Part shown: positions 1 through 5,249 of the stretch, one piece after another | Position numbering within the stretch: position 1 is the stretch's first letter | Layout of the letters: every line of letters begins with the position of its first letter | Assembly (NCBI GenBank): GCA_009918225.1 | Contig: RGEP01000141.1 | Span: 1-5,249 of the forward strand | Source of the DNA: Betaproteobacteria bacterium | GTDB lineage: Bacteria; Pseudomonadota; Gammaproteobacteria; Burkholderiales; Burkholderiaceae_C | Direction: 5' to 3' | DNA: 5,249 nt | Notes under the pieces: generated by a model | Seen by the model: only the letters and a program-made list of their open reading frames with translations | What the model was told of the DNA's origin: nothing | Database searches by the model: none | Made by a program: the position numbers and the translations under genes

Positions 1-59
1 CGCGGGTCGGAAACCGGCCCAGCACCTGCTGCAGTGGTTTCAATTACGCAGTCTGCATC

Positions 60-725
60 ATGAAGAACATGCTTTCCCTGCTGGCCCTGGCCGGCCTCGT
101 GTCGGTGACGGGCACCGCGCACGCACAGGAACTCAAAGGCGACATCAAGGCCGCCGAAGGCAAGGTGGCCATGTGCATCGGCTGCCACGGCATCCCGGGC
201 TACCAAGCCAGCTTTCCCGAGATCCACCGGGTTCCCATGATCTCCGGCCAAAGCGCCAAGTACCTCATCAACGCGCTGAGCGCCTACCAAAAGGGCGAGC
301 GCAAGCATCCCACGATGCGTGGCATCTCGGGCTCCTTGACCGACCAGGACATGGCGGATTTGGCGGCGTACTACGCGCAGCATGGCCAAGAAAAGGCCAC
401 GCCGGTGCCGGATCAACCCGCCAAGCAGCCCACTGCAGAAGTGGCGGCTTTGCTGCAAAAGGGTGCCTGCGTGTCGTGCCACGGCGCCAACTTCAACAAG
501 GGCGTTGATCCCAGCTACCCCAAGATTGCCGGCCAGCATGCCGACTACCTGTACGTGGCGCTCAAGTCCTACAAGACCGAAGGCCAGGCTCAATTGGGCC
601 GAGCCAATGCCATCATGGGCGCGCAGGTCAAGCAATTCAGCCTGGCTGAACTCAAGGCCATGGCCGGCTATATCGGCAGCCTGCCGGGCGATCTCAAGAC
701 CGTCCCCCAAAGCAAGACCCGCTGA
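60..725 (+). CDS. Exported diheme cytochrome c, c4 type
   Basis: The 221-residue product is a periplasmic electron carrier built from two tandem class I cytochrome c domains. Residues 1-22 form a Sec signal peptide: Lys at 2, a hydrophobic core, and an AHA|QE cleavage site. Heme-binding CxxCH motifs are CIGCH at 39-43 and CVSCH at 137-141. Likely distal Met ligands are M86 (HPTM) and M186 (NAIM). The two halves share the c4 pattern of a GQ..YL segment, then an aromatic/Lys region, the ligand Met, and an L-A-x-Y helix, which indicates an internal duplication. Length fits the c4 family (about 200 residues). In known systems c4 proteins pass electrons from the bc1 complex to terminal oxidases such as cbb3; that role here is inferred. 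ATG at 60 is chosen because it starts the signal peptide directly, although the frame is open to the window edge and no good ribosome binding site is visible. ATG at 69 is an alternative. It converges on the copper ATPase gene. Confidence 0.93.
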   Translation: MKNMLSLLALAGLVSVTGTAHAQELKGDIKAAEGKVAMCIGCHGIPGYQASFPEIHRVPMISGQSAKYLINALSAYQKGERKHPTMRGISGSLTDQDMADLAAYYAQHGQEKATPVPDQPAKQPTAEVAALLQKGACVSCHGANFNKGVDPSYPKIAGQHADYLYVALKSYKTEGQAQLGRANAIMGAQVKQFSLAELKAMAGYIGSLPGDLKTVPQSKTR

Positions 726-736
726 ACGTCAGCGGG
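718..736. terminator. Hairpin between convergent cytochrome and copA genes
   Basis: A perfect 8-base inverted repeat, CCCGCTGA and TCAGCGGG with a 3-base loop ACG, spans the cytochrome stop codon (723-725). Read on the minus strand, the stem is followed by a T-rich stretch (TCTTGCTTT), which fits an intrinsic terminator for copA. On the plus strand there is only a TTTT run at 749-752, about 13 bases after the stem, so termination in that direction is less convincing. Placement between two convergent genes supports a shared terminator. The strength is inferred from sequence only. Confidence 0.5.
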
Positions 737-775
737 CAGCGTCCAGCGTTTTCATGCGCAGCCCGGAGCGGACGC

Positions 776-2818
776 TCAGGGCTTCCAGCGCCTGAGCAAG
801 AGGGCGTTGCTGATCACGCTGATGCTGGAGGCGGCCATGGCGGCTCCAGCCACCACTGGGCTTAGAAAGCCCAGCGCGGCCAAGGGCAGGCCCACCACGT
901 TGTAGGCAAAAGCCCAAAACAGGTTTTGATGGATCTTGCGTGTGACCGCGCGCGACAACGCCAAGCCCTGAGGGATCAGGCGCAAGTCGGGCCTCAGCAG
1001 GGTCAACCCGGCTGTCTCCATGGCCACATCCGTGCCGGGCATGGCCAGTCCGATGTCAGCGGCAGCCAAGGCCGGTGCATCGTTGACGCCATCACCGACC
1101 ATGGCCACGCGCTGCCCCGCTGGAAGGCCCCGGTGCAATTCGCGCACCACCTGGGCCTTTTCCTCAGGCAGCACCGGTGCCCGCACGTCCGAGATGCCCA
1201 AGGGCTGTGCAATGGCGCGCGCGGCCTGCGCGTGGTCGCCACTGATCATCACGCAGCGCACACCCAAACGTTGTAGGGCTCGGATGGCCTCAGCCGCTTC
1301 AGGCCGTGGGCTGTCTCCGAAACTCAAGGCGGCTACGGCCCGTTCCCCACACGTGAGCACGCTGACGGTGTGGCCCTGGGCTTGGGCCTGGTCCAGGGCA
1401 GACTGGATGGCCTGAAGGGCGATGCCGCGATCTTGCATCCATCGCGGGCTTCCCAGGGACAGGGTTTGATCACCCACCTGGCCCTGCAGGCCGCGGCCGG
1501 CCACCACCGTCACCGCCGCCGCTGTGGGCAGCAGCAGGGCACGCTGCTGCGCGGCTTGTCGAACCGCCAGGGCCAAGGGGTGTTCACTGCCCTGTTGAAG
1601 CGAGGCGGCCCAAGCCAGCACCGTGTCCGCGTCTTCACCCGGCGCCGGCGTGCAGGCCATCAGCTGCGGACGCCCTTGGGTCAGGGTGCCGGTCTTGTCC
1701 AGGCCCAGCACGGTCACCCCGCGCAGCAACTCCAGCGCCTGGGCATCGCGCACCAACAAGCCCATGCGTGCGGCCATGCCCGTGCCCACCATCAAGGTGG
1801 CTGGTGTGGCCAGTCCCAATGCACAGGGGCAGGCGATCACCAGCACCGATACGGCTTGAACGATGGCGTATTCCCATCCTCGGTCAGACAGCAAGGCCCA
1901 GCCCAAGACCGTCAGCAGGGCCACACCCACCACAGCCGGCACAAACACCGCGCTCACACGGTCTACCGTTTGCTGGATCGGCGCTTTTCGGGCTTGCGCC
2001 TGCTCCACCAGGCGCACGATGCGCGACAGGGCAGACTCGGCCCCCAGGGCCGTGACCTCCACCAGGAGCATGCCTTCGCCGTTGAGGGTGCCGCCAATCA
2101 CGCCCTGGCCTGGTTCTCGGGGCACGGGCAGGCTCTCGCCCGTGATGGCCGATTCGTCAACATGGCTGCGCCCTTCTGTGATGCGGCCGTCAACCGGGAT
2201 GCGCTGGCCGGGCCTGATCATCACGGTGTCACCGACGCGCAGCGCCGATAAGGCTCGCTCCTGGGCCTGCCCGTCCACCATCACCACAGCCGTTTCGGGC
2301 CGTAAGGCGCGCAGCGCATCCAAGGCGGCCAGGGTCTTGCGCTTGGCCCGTGCCTCCAACCACTTGCCCAGCATCACCAGCGTGATCACCACGGCCGAAC
2401 TCTCGAAGTACAGATGGGGTTCGTGATCGTGTATGGGCCCAGTTGCCCACAGCCACAAGCTCAAGCCATAGGCTGCGCTCGTGCCTAAGGCCACGAGCAA
2501 GTCCATGTTGCCGCTGCCATCCTTGAGTGCCGACCAGCCCGCCTTGTAAAAACGCCAGCCCAGAACGAATTGAACCGGTGTGGCCAAGACCCATTGCCAA
2601 AGCGCCGGCAGCATGGCGTGCACGCCCAGGGGCTGCAGCAACATGGGCAGCACCAGGGGCAGGCTCAGGGCCACGGCCGTGGCCACCATCCAGCCGCGGT
2701 CGTTCGGCATGGGCGTGGCTCGGTCGGCTTGGTGAAACTGTGCGTCGTAGCCCGCTGCCTGCACGGCTGCCATCAAGGGGCCCACGAGGCTGTTGCCCAC
2801 TTGAGCCGATGGCTGCAA
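776..2818 (-). CDS. copA: Cu(I)-exporting P1B-type ATPase, core
   Basis: Inner-membrane pump that uses ATP to expel Cu(I) from the cytoplasm to the periplasm. Positions are for the 680-residue reading that begins at TTG 2818. About eight transmembrane segments are visible (near 43-61, 70-90, 105-124, 138-152, 291-311, 320-345, 633-650, 655-677). Motifs are TGES at 226-229 (actuator), CPC at 330-332 in the sixth helix, DKTGT with phosphorylated D374, HP at 413-414 and GDGVND at 575-580 (nucleotide and hinge regions). CPC-x6-P, YN-x4-P (639-645) and MxxSS (661-665) form the Cu(I) subgroup 1B-1 signature. A His-rich loop (HDHEPH) precedes the fourth helix. The TTG start is only the first start-type codon after an in-frame stop. 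The true start is very likely ATG 2919 in another frame, because residues 1-26 are the tail of a broken HMA domain. The pump core itself has no internal stop or missing motif. It is divergent from the copZ-like gene. Confidence 0.92.
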   Translation of the reverse strand: MQPSAQVGNSLVGPLMAAVQAAGYDAQFHQADRATPMPNDRGWMVATAVALSLPLVLPMLLQPLGVHAMLPALWQWVLATPVQFVLGWRFYKAGWSALKDGSGNMDLLVALGTSAAYGLSLWLWATGPIHDHEPHLYFESSAVVITLVMLGKWLEARAKRKTLAALDALRALRPETAVVMVDGQAQERALSALRVGDTVMIRPGQRIPVDGRITEGRSHVDESAITGESLPVPREPGQGVIGGTLNGEGMLLVEVTALGAESALSRIVRLVEQAQARKAPIQQTVDRVSAVFVPAVVGVALLTVLGWALLSDRGWEYAIVQAVSVLVIACPCALGLATPATLMVGTGMAARMGLLVRDAQALELLRGVTVLGLDKTGTLTQGRPQLMACTPAPGEDADTVLAWAASLQQGSEHPLALAVRQAAQQRALLLPTAAAVTVVAGRGLQGQVGDQTLSLGSPRWMQDRGIALQAIQSALDQAQAQGHTVSVLTCGERAVAALSFGDSPRPEAAEAIRALQRLGVRCVMISGDHAQAARAIAQPLGISDVRAPVLPEEKAQVVRELHRGLPAGQRVAMVGDGVNDAPALAAADIGLAMPGTDVAMETAGLTLLRPDLRLIPQGLALSRAVTRKIHQNLFWAFAYNVVGLPLAALGFLSPVVAGAAMAASSISVISNALLLRRWKP

Positions 2819-2919
2819 CTCTGCACCCCGGGAACCTTGGACAAAGCCCGTTCAACGCGCCCGACGCAACTGGCGCAGGTCATGCCGTCGATGTCCAGGG
2901 TGAGTTCGTGGGCGCTCAT
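2773..2919 (-). pseudogene. copA: N-terminal HMA fragment of copA, out of frame with the core
   Basis: Reading from ATG 2919 gives 48 codons and a stop. Residues 6-33 are a textbook HMA beginning: strand LTLDIDG, Cu(I)-binding motif MTCASC (Cys15 and Cys18), then the helix ending in KVPGVQ. After Gln33 the reading (SCSHRLK...) stops resembling HMA. The rest of the domain, ending in AAVQAAGYDA, is found in the frame of the ATPase core. An in-frame TGA lies 15 bases before ATG 2919 and there is no other start codon between, so 2919 is the only plausible natural copA start. No clear Shine-Dalgarno precedes it. Going from the first Cys to the GY of the domain takes about 42 codons here, against 48 in the CopZ-like protein of this window and about 51 in typical CopZ. 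This implies loss of roughly 19 to 28 bases covering strands two and three. The fragment ends in TGATG, overlapping a possible internal start of the core. Confidence 0.8.
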
Positions 2920-2930
2920 GGTGCGAGGTG

Positions 2931-2960
2931 TTCAGACCAGCGCCGCTGAACTAGACTGGT
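2931..2960. promoter_or_regulatory. Overlapping inverted repeats in the copA/copZ divergent gap
   Basis: The 87-base gap between the two divergent copper genes should hold both promoters. It contains TTCAG(N10)CTGAA at 2931-2950 and ACCAG(N15)CTGGT at 2936-2960, which overlap. A weak plus-strand promoter reading is TTCAGA at 2931 and TAGACT at 2952, with a 15-base spacer, 4 of 6 matches each. Copper genes in proteobacteria are commonly controlled by CueR-type MerR activators binding a dyad between unusually spaced promoter boxes. These repeats do not match the classical CueR dyad (ACCTTCC-N7-GGAAGGT), so the assignment is tentative. Confidence 0.25.
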
Positions 2961-2993
2961 AGAGAGCATCCGGATGTGTGTACCGGCGTTCTT

Positions 2994-2998
2994 GAGGA
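2994..2998 (+). promoter_or_regulatory. Ribosome binding site of the CopZ-like gene
   Basis: GAGGA lies 8 bases before ATG 3007. This good Shine-Dalgarno decides for ATG 3007 over the in-frame ATG 2974, which would add 11 residues unlike any HMA protein and has no such site. Confidence 0.7.
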
Positions 2999-3006
2999 TT
3001 TCTGCC

Positions 3007-3201
3007 ATGATTGAACTTCATCTTCCCGACATGACCTGTGGCCATTGTGTGCGCACGGTCACCGAGGTGGCGCGCCGCCTGGACCCCCAGGCCCAGGTAC
3101 AGACCGATTTGGCCACCCACACCGCCCGCTTTGAGACCCAAGCCAGCGAACAGGCCTTGCGACAGGCGCTAGAAGCAGAAGGCTACCCCGCTGCGGTCTG
3201 A
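3007..3201 (+). CDS. copZ: CopZ-like copper chaperone (single HMA domain)
   Basis: A 64-residue cytoplasmic protein consisting of one heavy-metal-associated domain. The Cu(I)-binding motif MTCGHC has Cys11 and Cys14, in the loop after the first strand (IELHLPD). A helix follows (VRTVTEVARRL), then two strands (VQTDLAT and TARFET), a second helix (EQALRQALEAEGY) and a short end (PAAV). This is the full beta-alpha-beta-beta-alpha-beta order at the usual family length. Known CopZ proteins carry Cu(I) and hand it to the HMA domain or membrane entry site of CopA. Divergence from the copper ATPase gene supports copper over mercury or another metal. Start chosen by the GAGGA site. The name copZ is by family and context; it could also be annotated simply as a heavy-metal-associated domain protein. 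Confidence 0.88.
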   Translation: MIELHLPDMTCGHCVRTVTEVARRLDPQAQVQTDLATHTARFETQASEQALRQALEAEGYPAAV

Positions 3202-3235
3202 TTCCTCTTTGATCTTGCTCAAACCCCCAAACGAC

Positions 3236-4828
3236 ATGGCCATGATGATCCGACTTCCCACTGCGCTCTGGACGATCGCCCTTTGCTTGGGGTTGACTTG
3301 CGCCACTCAGGCGCAAACCCTGCGCTGGTCCAGCAGCGGAGATCCGCTCACCATGGACCCGCATTCCCAGAACGAGTTGATGACCAACACCATCAACGCG
3401 CAGGTCTATGAGCGGCTGCTCTCGCGTGACCGCCAGTTGCAACTGGCGCCTGGCCTGGCCACCAGCTGGCAAGCGGTCTCGCCCACGGTCTGGCGCTTCA
3501 AGCTGCGCACGGGGGTGAAGTTTCACGATGGCACGCCTTTCAATGCAGACGATGTGGTGTTTTCAATCAAGCGCGCCCAGGCCCCCACCTCGCAGCTCAA
3601 TGCCTATGCCCTGGCCTGCGGCGAGCCGGTCAAGATTGATGACTACACGGTGGAATTCCGCTTGAAGCAGGTCAACCCGATCTTCCTTCAGCACATCGAG
3701 GCCTTGCCCATCATGAGCAAGGTATGGAGCGAGAAGCACAAAGTCACCCGTCCCCTGGACTTCAAGAACCGCGAGGAGAGCCACGCCTCCATGAACGCCA
3801 ACGGCACCGGACCCTACATGCTGGTCCAGCGCCAGCCGGGGGTTCGCACGGTCCACAAGCGCAACCCCAATTACTGGGGCCGCTTTGAAGGCAATGTGCA
3901 GGAGTCCGTCTTCACTCCCATCGCCAACGACGCCACCCGCCTGGCCGCTCTGGTCAGCGGTGAATTGGACTTCGTCCACGACCCAGCCCCGCGCGACATC
4001 GCCCGCTTGCGCAACACGGCCGGCGTCAAGGTCGTCGAAGGTCAGGAGAACCGTGTGGTGTTCATCGGGCTGGACCAGGGGCGAGAGGAACTGCTCTACA
4101 GCAGTGTCAAGGGCAAGAACCCCTTCAAGGACCATCGGGTTCGCCGCGCGCTGTACCAGGCCGTGGACATCGAGACCTTGCGCACCAAGCTGATGAATGG
4201 CTTGAGCGTGCCCACCGGCGCCATCACGCCGTCGCCGCTGGGCGCATACAACGACCCCGAGCTGGAAAAGCGCCTGCCATACGACGTCAAGGCCGCCCGG
4301 GCCCTCATGGCCGAGGCCGGCTACGCCGATGGCTTTGAGTTCACGCTGGACTGTCCCAACAACCGCTACGTCAACGACGAAGAGATCTGCATTGCTTTGG
4401 CCGGCATGTGGGCGCAGCTCAAGGTCAAGGTTCGCGTCAATGCCATGCCGCGCACCACCTACTTCCCCAAGATCGAAAAGCTCGACACCAGCGCCTACAT
4501 GCTCGGTTGGGGTGGGGCCATCACCGATGCCGAAACCTCCATGACCCCGCTGTACCGCAACCGTGCACCCGGGGGCATTGGCGCCTACAACTACGGCAAC
4601 TATCGCAACGACAAGGCTGATGAACTGGCCGGCAAGTCCAGCGTGGAGGGTGACCCTGTCAAGCGTGAAGCCCTGGTGAAGGCCGCACTGCAGGCCTATC
4701 GCGAGGACATCGCGGTGATCCCGCTGCACCGCCAAATGATTCCCTGGGCGGTGCGCGCCAATGTCACGCCTGCCCACAAAGCCGACAACTACGTCGAGCT
4801 CAAGTGGTTTTCAGTGGGGGCTCGCTAA
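3236..4828 (+). CDS. ABC transporter substrate-binding protein, family 5 (peptide/nickel class)
   Basis: Periplasmic solute receptor of the DppA/OppA/NikA type, about 530 residues, the normal length. A signal peptide occupies residues 1-26 (basic R6, core ALWTIALCLGL, cleavage near TQA|Q). Neither Cys in it sits in a proper lipobox, so a soluble periplasmic form is expected. The mature start LRWSSSGDPLTMDPH, then YERLL, LAPGLATSW, FKLRTGVKFHDGTPFNADDV and FSIKRA are the family signature. Later typical segments are GTGPY, RNPNYWG, HRVRRALYQAVD and a C-terminal PLYRN region with an aromatic/Gly stretch (YNYGNYRN). The ligand cannot be read from sequence; peptides, opines, sugars or metal complexes are all possible. 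The gene begins 34 bases after copZ on the same strand, so it could be co-transcribed, but no permease or ATPase gene follows. The start is uncertain: ATG 3236, 3242 or 3245 all fit a signal peptide, TTG 3209 is less likely, and no clear ribosome site helps. Confidence 0.9.
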   Translation: MAMMIRLPTALWTIALCLGLTCATQAQTLRWSSSGDPLTMDPHSQNELMTNTINAQVYERLLSRDRQLQLAPGLATSWQAVSPTVWRFKLRTGVKFHDGTPFNADDVVFSIKRAQAPTSQLNAYALACGEPVKIDDYTVEFRLKQVNPIFLQHIEALPIMSKVWSEKHKVTRPLDFKNREESHASMNANGTGPYMLVQRQPGVRTVHKRNPNYWGRFEGNVQESVFTPIANDATRLAALVSGELDFVHDPAPRDIARLRNTAGVKVVEGQENRVVFIGLDQGREELLYSSVKGKNPFKDHRVRRALYQAVDIETLRTKLMNGLSVPTGAITPSPLGAYNDPELEKRLPYDVKAARALMAEAGYADGFEFTLDCPNNRYVNDEEICIALAGMWAQLKVKVRVNAMPRTTYFPKIEKLDTSAYMLGWGGAITDAETSMTPLYRNRAPGGIGAYNYGNYRNDKADELAGKSSVEGDPVKREALVKAALQAYREDIAVIPLHRQMIPWAVRANVTPAHKADNYVELKWFSVGAR

Positions 4829-4898
4829 GCCGGCGTGAAGACCCGGGCGTGCACGTCACGGCATCGACTCGGATGAAGCTGCCGGGCCCCGATCAGCC

Positions 4899-5249
4899 CT
4901 AACCCGAATTGCGCAGCCCCGCGGCAATGCCGTTGATCGAGATCTGGATGCCGGTTTGCACCCGTGCGATTTCCGGGTCGCCTTCGCGGCGGTTGCGGTA
5001 GCGCCGGATCAACTCCACCTGCAGGTGGTTCAAGGGGTCCAGGTAGGGGAAGCGGTGTTGGATCGAGCGGGCCAGCCAGGGGTTGCTGGCCAAGCGCTCA
5101 TGCTCACCGGTGATGAGCTCCAAGGCCTGGTGGCAGCGCTGCCACTCCCGCTCGATGGCTGCAAATTGCCGCTTGCCCGAAGCGCGGTTCTCCACCAAGT
5201 CGAGGTAGCGCGAGGCCACCCGCAGGTCGCTCTTGGCCAGGACCATGTC
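4899..5249 (-). CDS. ppc: Phosphoenolpyruvate carboxylase, C-terminal part
   Basis: The last 116 residues of PEP carboxylase; the rest of the gene (normally about 900 residues) lies beyond the right edge. The enzyme adds bicarbonate to phosphoenolpyruvate to give oxaloacetate, refilling the TCA cycle in the cytoplasm. Recognition rests on MVLAKSDL at the start of the visible part, then ASNPWLARSIQHR, the DPLNHLQVELI segment and the terminal GIAAGLRNSG, all matching the conserved C-terminus of the family. Counted from the first Met of the fragment, K5, R65 and N113 line up with E. coli K773, R832 and N881, residues that bind the inhibitor L-aspartate. The ATG at 5244-5246 is internal (the MVLAK motif), not a start. 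The gene converges on the binding-protein gene with 70 bases between stops. The final RNSG in place of the commoner RNTG is a minor variation. Confidence 0.95.
   Translation of the reverse strand, partial: DMVLAKSDLRVASRYLDLVENRASGKRQFAAIEREWQRCHQALELITGEHERLASNPWLARSIQHRFPYLDPLNHLQVELIRRYRNRREGDPEIARVQTGIQISINGIAAGLRNSG

Noticed and set aside
1..59. Possible end of an upstream gene or a promoter
   Set aside because: The stretch is too short, has no recognisable coding end, and no convincing promoter boxes or ribosome site could be identified.
1370..2251. A 293-codon open frame on the plus strand opposite copA
   Set aside because: It lies wholly antisense to the conserved ATPase core, its composition (rich in Gln, His, Arg, Gly) is typical of GC-rich shadow frames, and no domain is recognisable.
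2229..2855. A 208-codon minus-strand frame overlapping the N-terminal part of copA
   Set aside because: It is in a frame different from both the HMA start and the pump core and has no copper-ATPase motif or other domain, so it is not the missing link between them.
2974..3006. Upstream ATG 2974 as start of the CopZ-like gene
   Set aside because: The extra 11 residues do not fit the HMA fold, and a good GAGGA site sits 8 bases before ATG 3007.
3563..4777. A 404-codon open frame on the minus strand opposite the binding-protein gene
   Set aside because: The plus strand encodes a clear, full-length family 5 binding protein; the reverse frame is rich in Val, Gly and His with no recognisable motif, and is explained by codon bias.
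4829..4898. Possible terminator between the binding-protein gene and ppc
   Set aside because: Only imperfect short inverted repeats (such as GCCG..GTGA with TCACGGC) are present, with no T-run on either side.

Overview
This GC-rich, gene-dense window looks like the chromosome of a betaproteobacterium, most likely from the Burkholderiales (for example Comamonadaceae). The basis is codon use and protein style; there is no rRNA or other marker gene here to fix the taxon. I see no mobile element, CRISPR array, tRNA or rRNA gene.

Layout from left to right. (1) A plus-strand gene encodes an exported diheme class I c-type cytochrome of the c4 type. (2) Converging on it, with about 50 bases between the stop codons, is a minus-strand Cu(I)-exporting P1B-type ATPase (CopA). 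Its transmembrane and catalytic core is complete. Its N-terminal metal-binding (HMA) domain is broken: the true ATG and the CxxC motif lie in one frame, and the rest of the domain and the pump continue in another, with about 19 to 28 bases apparently missing at the junction. (3) Divergent from copA, across an 87-base gap holding short overlapping inverted repeats, is a 64-residue CopZ-like copper chaperone. (4) Just downstream of it on the plus strand is a periplasmic substrate-binding protein of the dipeptide/oligopeptide/nickel ABC transporter class (SBP family 5), with no permease or ATPase gene beside it. (5) At the right edge, on the minus strand, are the last 116 residues of phosphoenolpyruvate carboxylase (ppc).

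How they may work together: the chaperone and the ATPase form a classical cytoplasmic Cu(I) handling pair, the chaperone delivering Cu(I) to a pump that expels it to the periplasm. The c4 cytochrome acts in the periplasm, probably feeding a terminal oxidase, so it is linked to copper only indirectly. The binding protein and ppc look like unrelated neighbours. No copper-responsive regulator (CueR/MerR or CsoR) is present in the window.

The point most worth a second look is the copA N-terminus: a real deletion, an assembly error, or, less likely, a split or recoded gene. I found no convincing evidence of a wholly new system.
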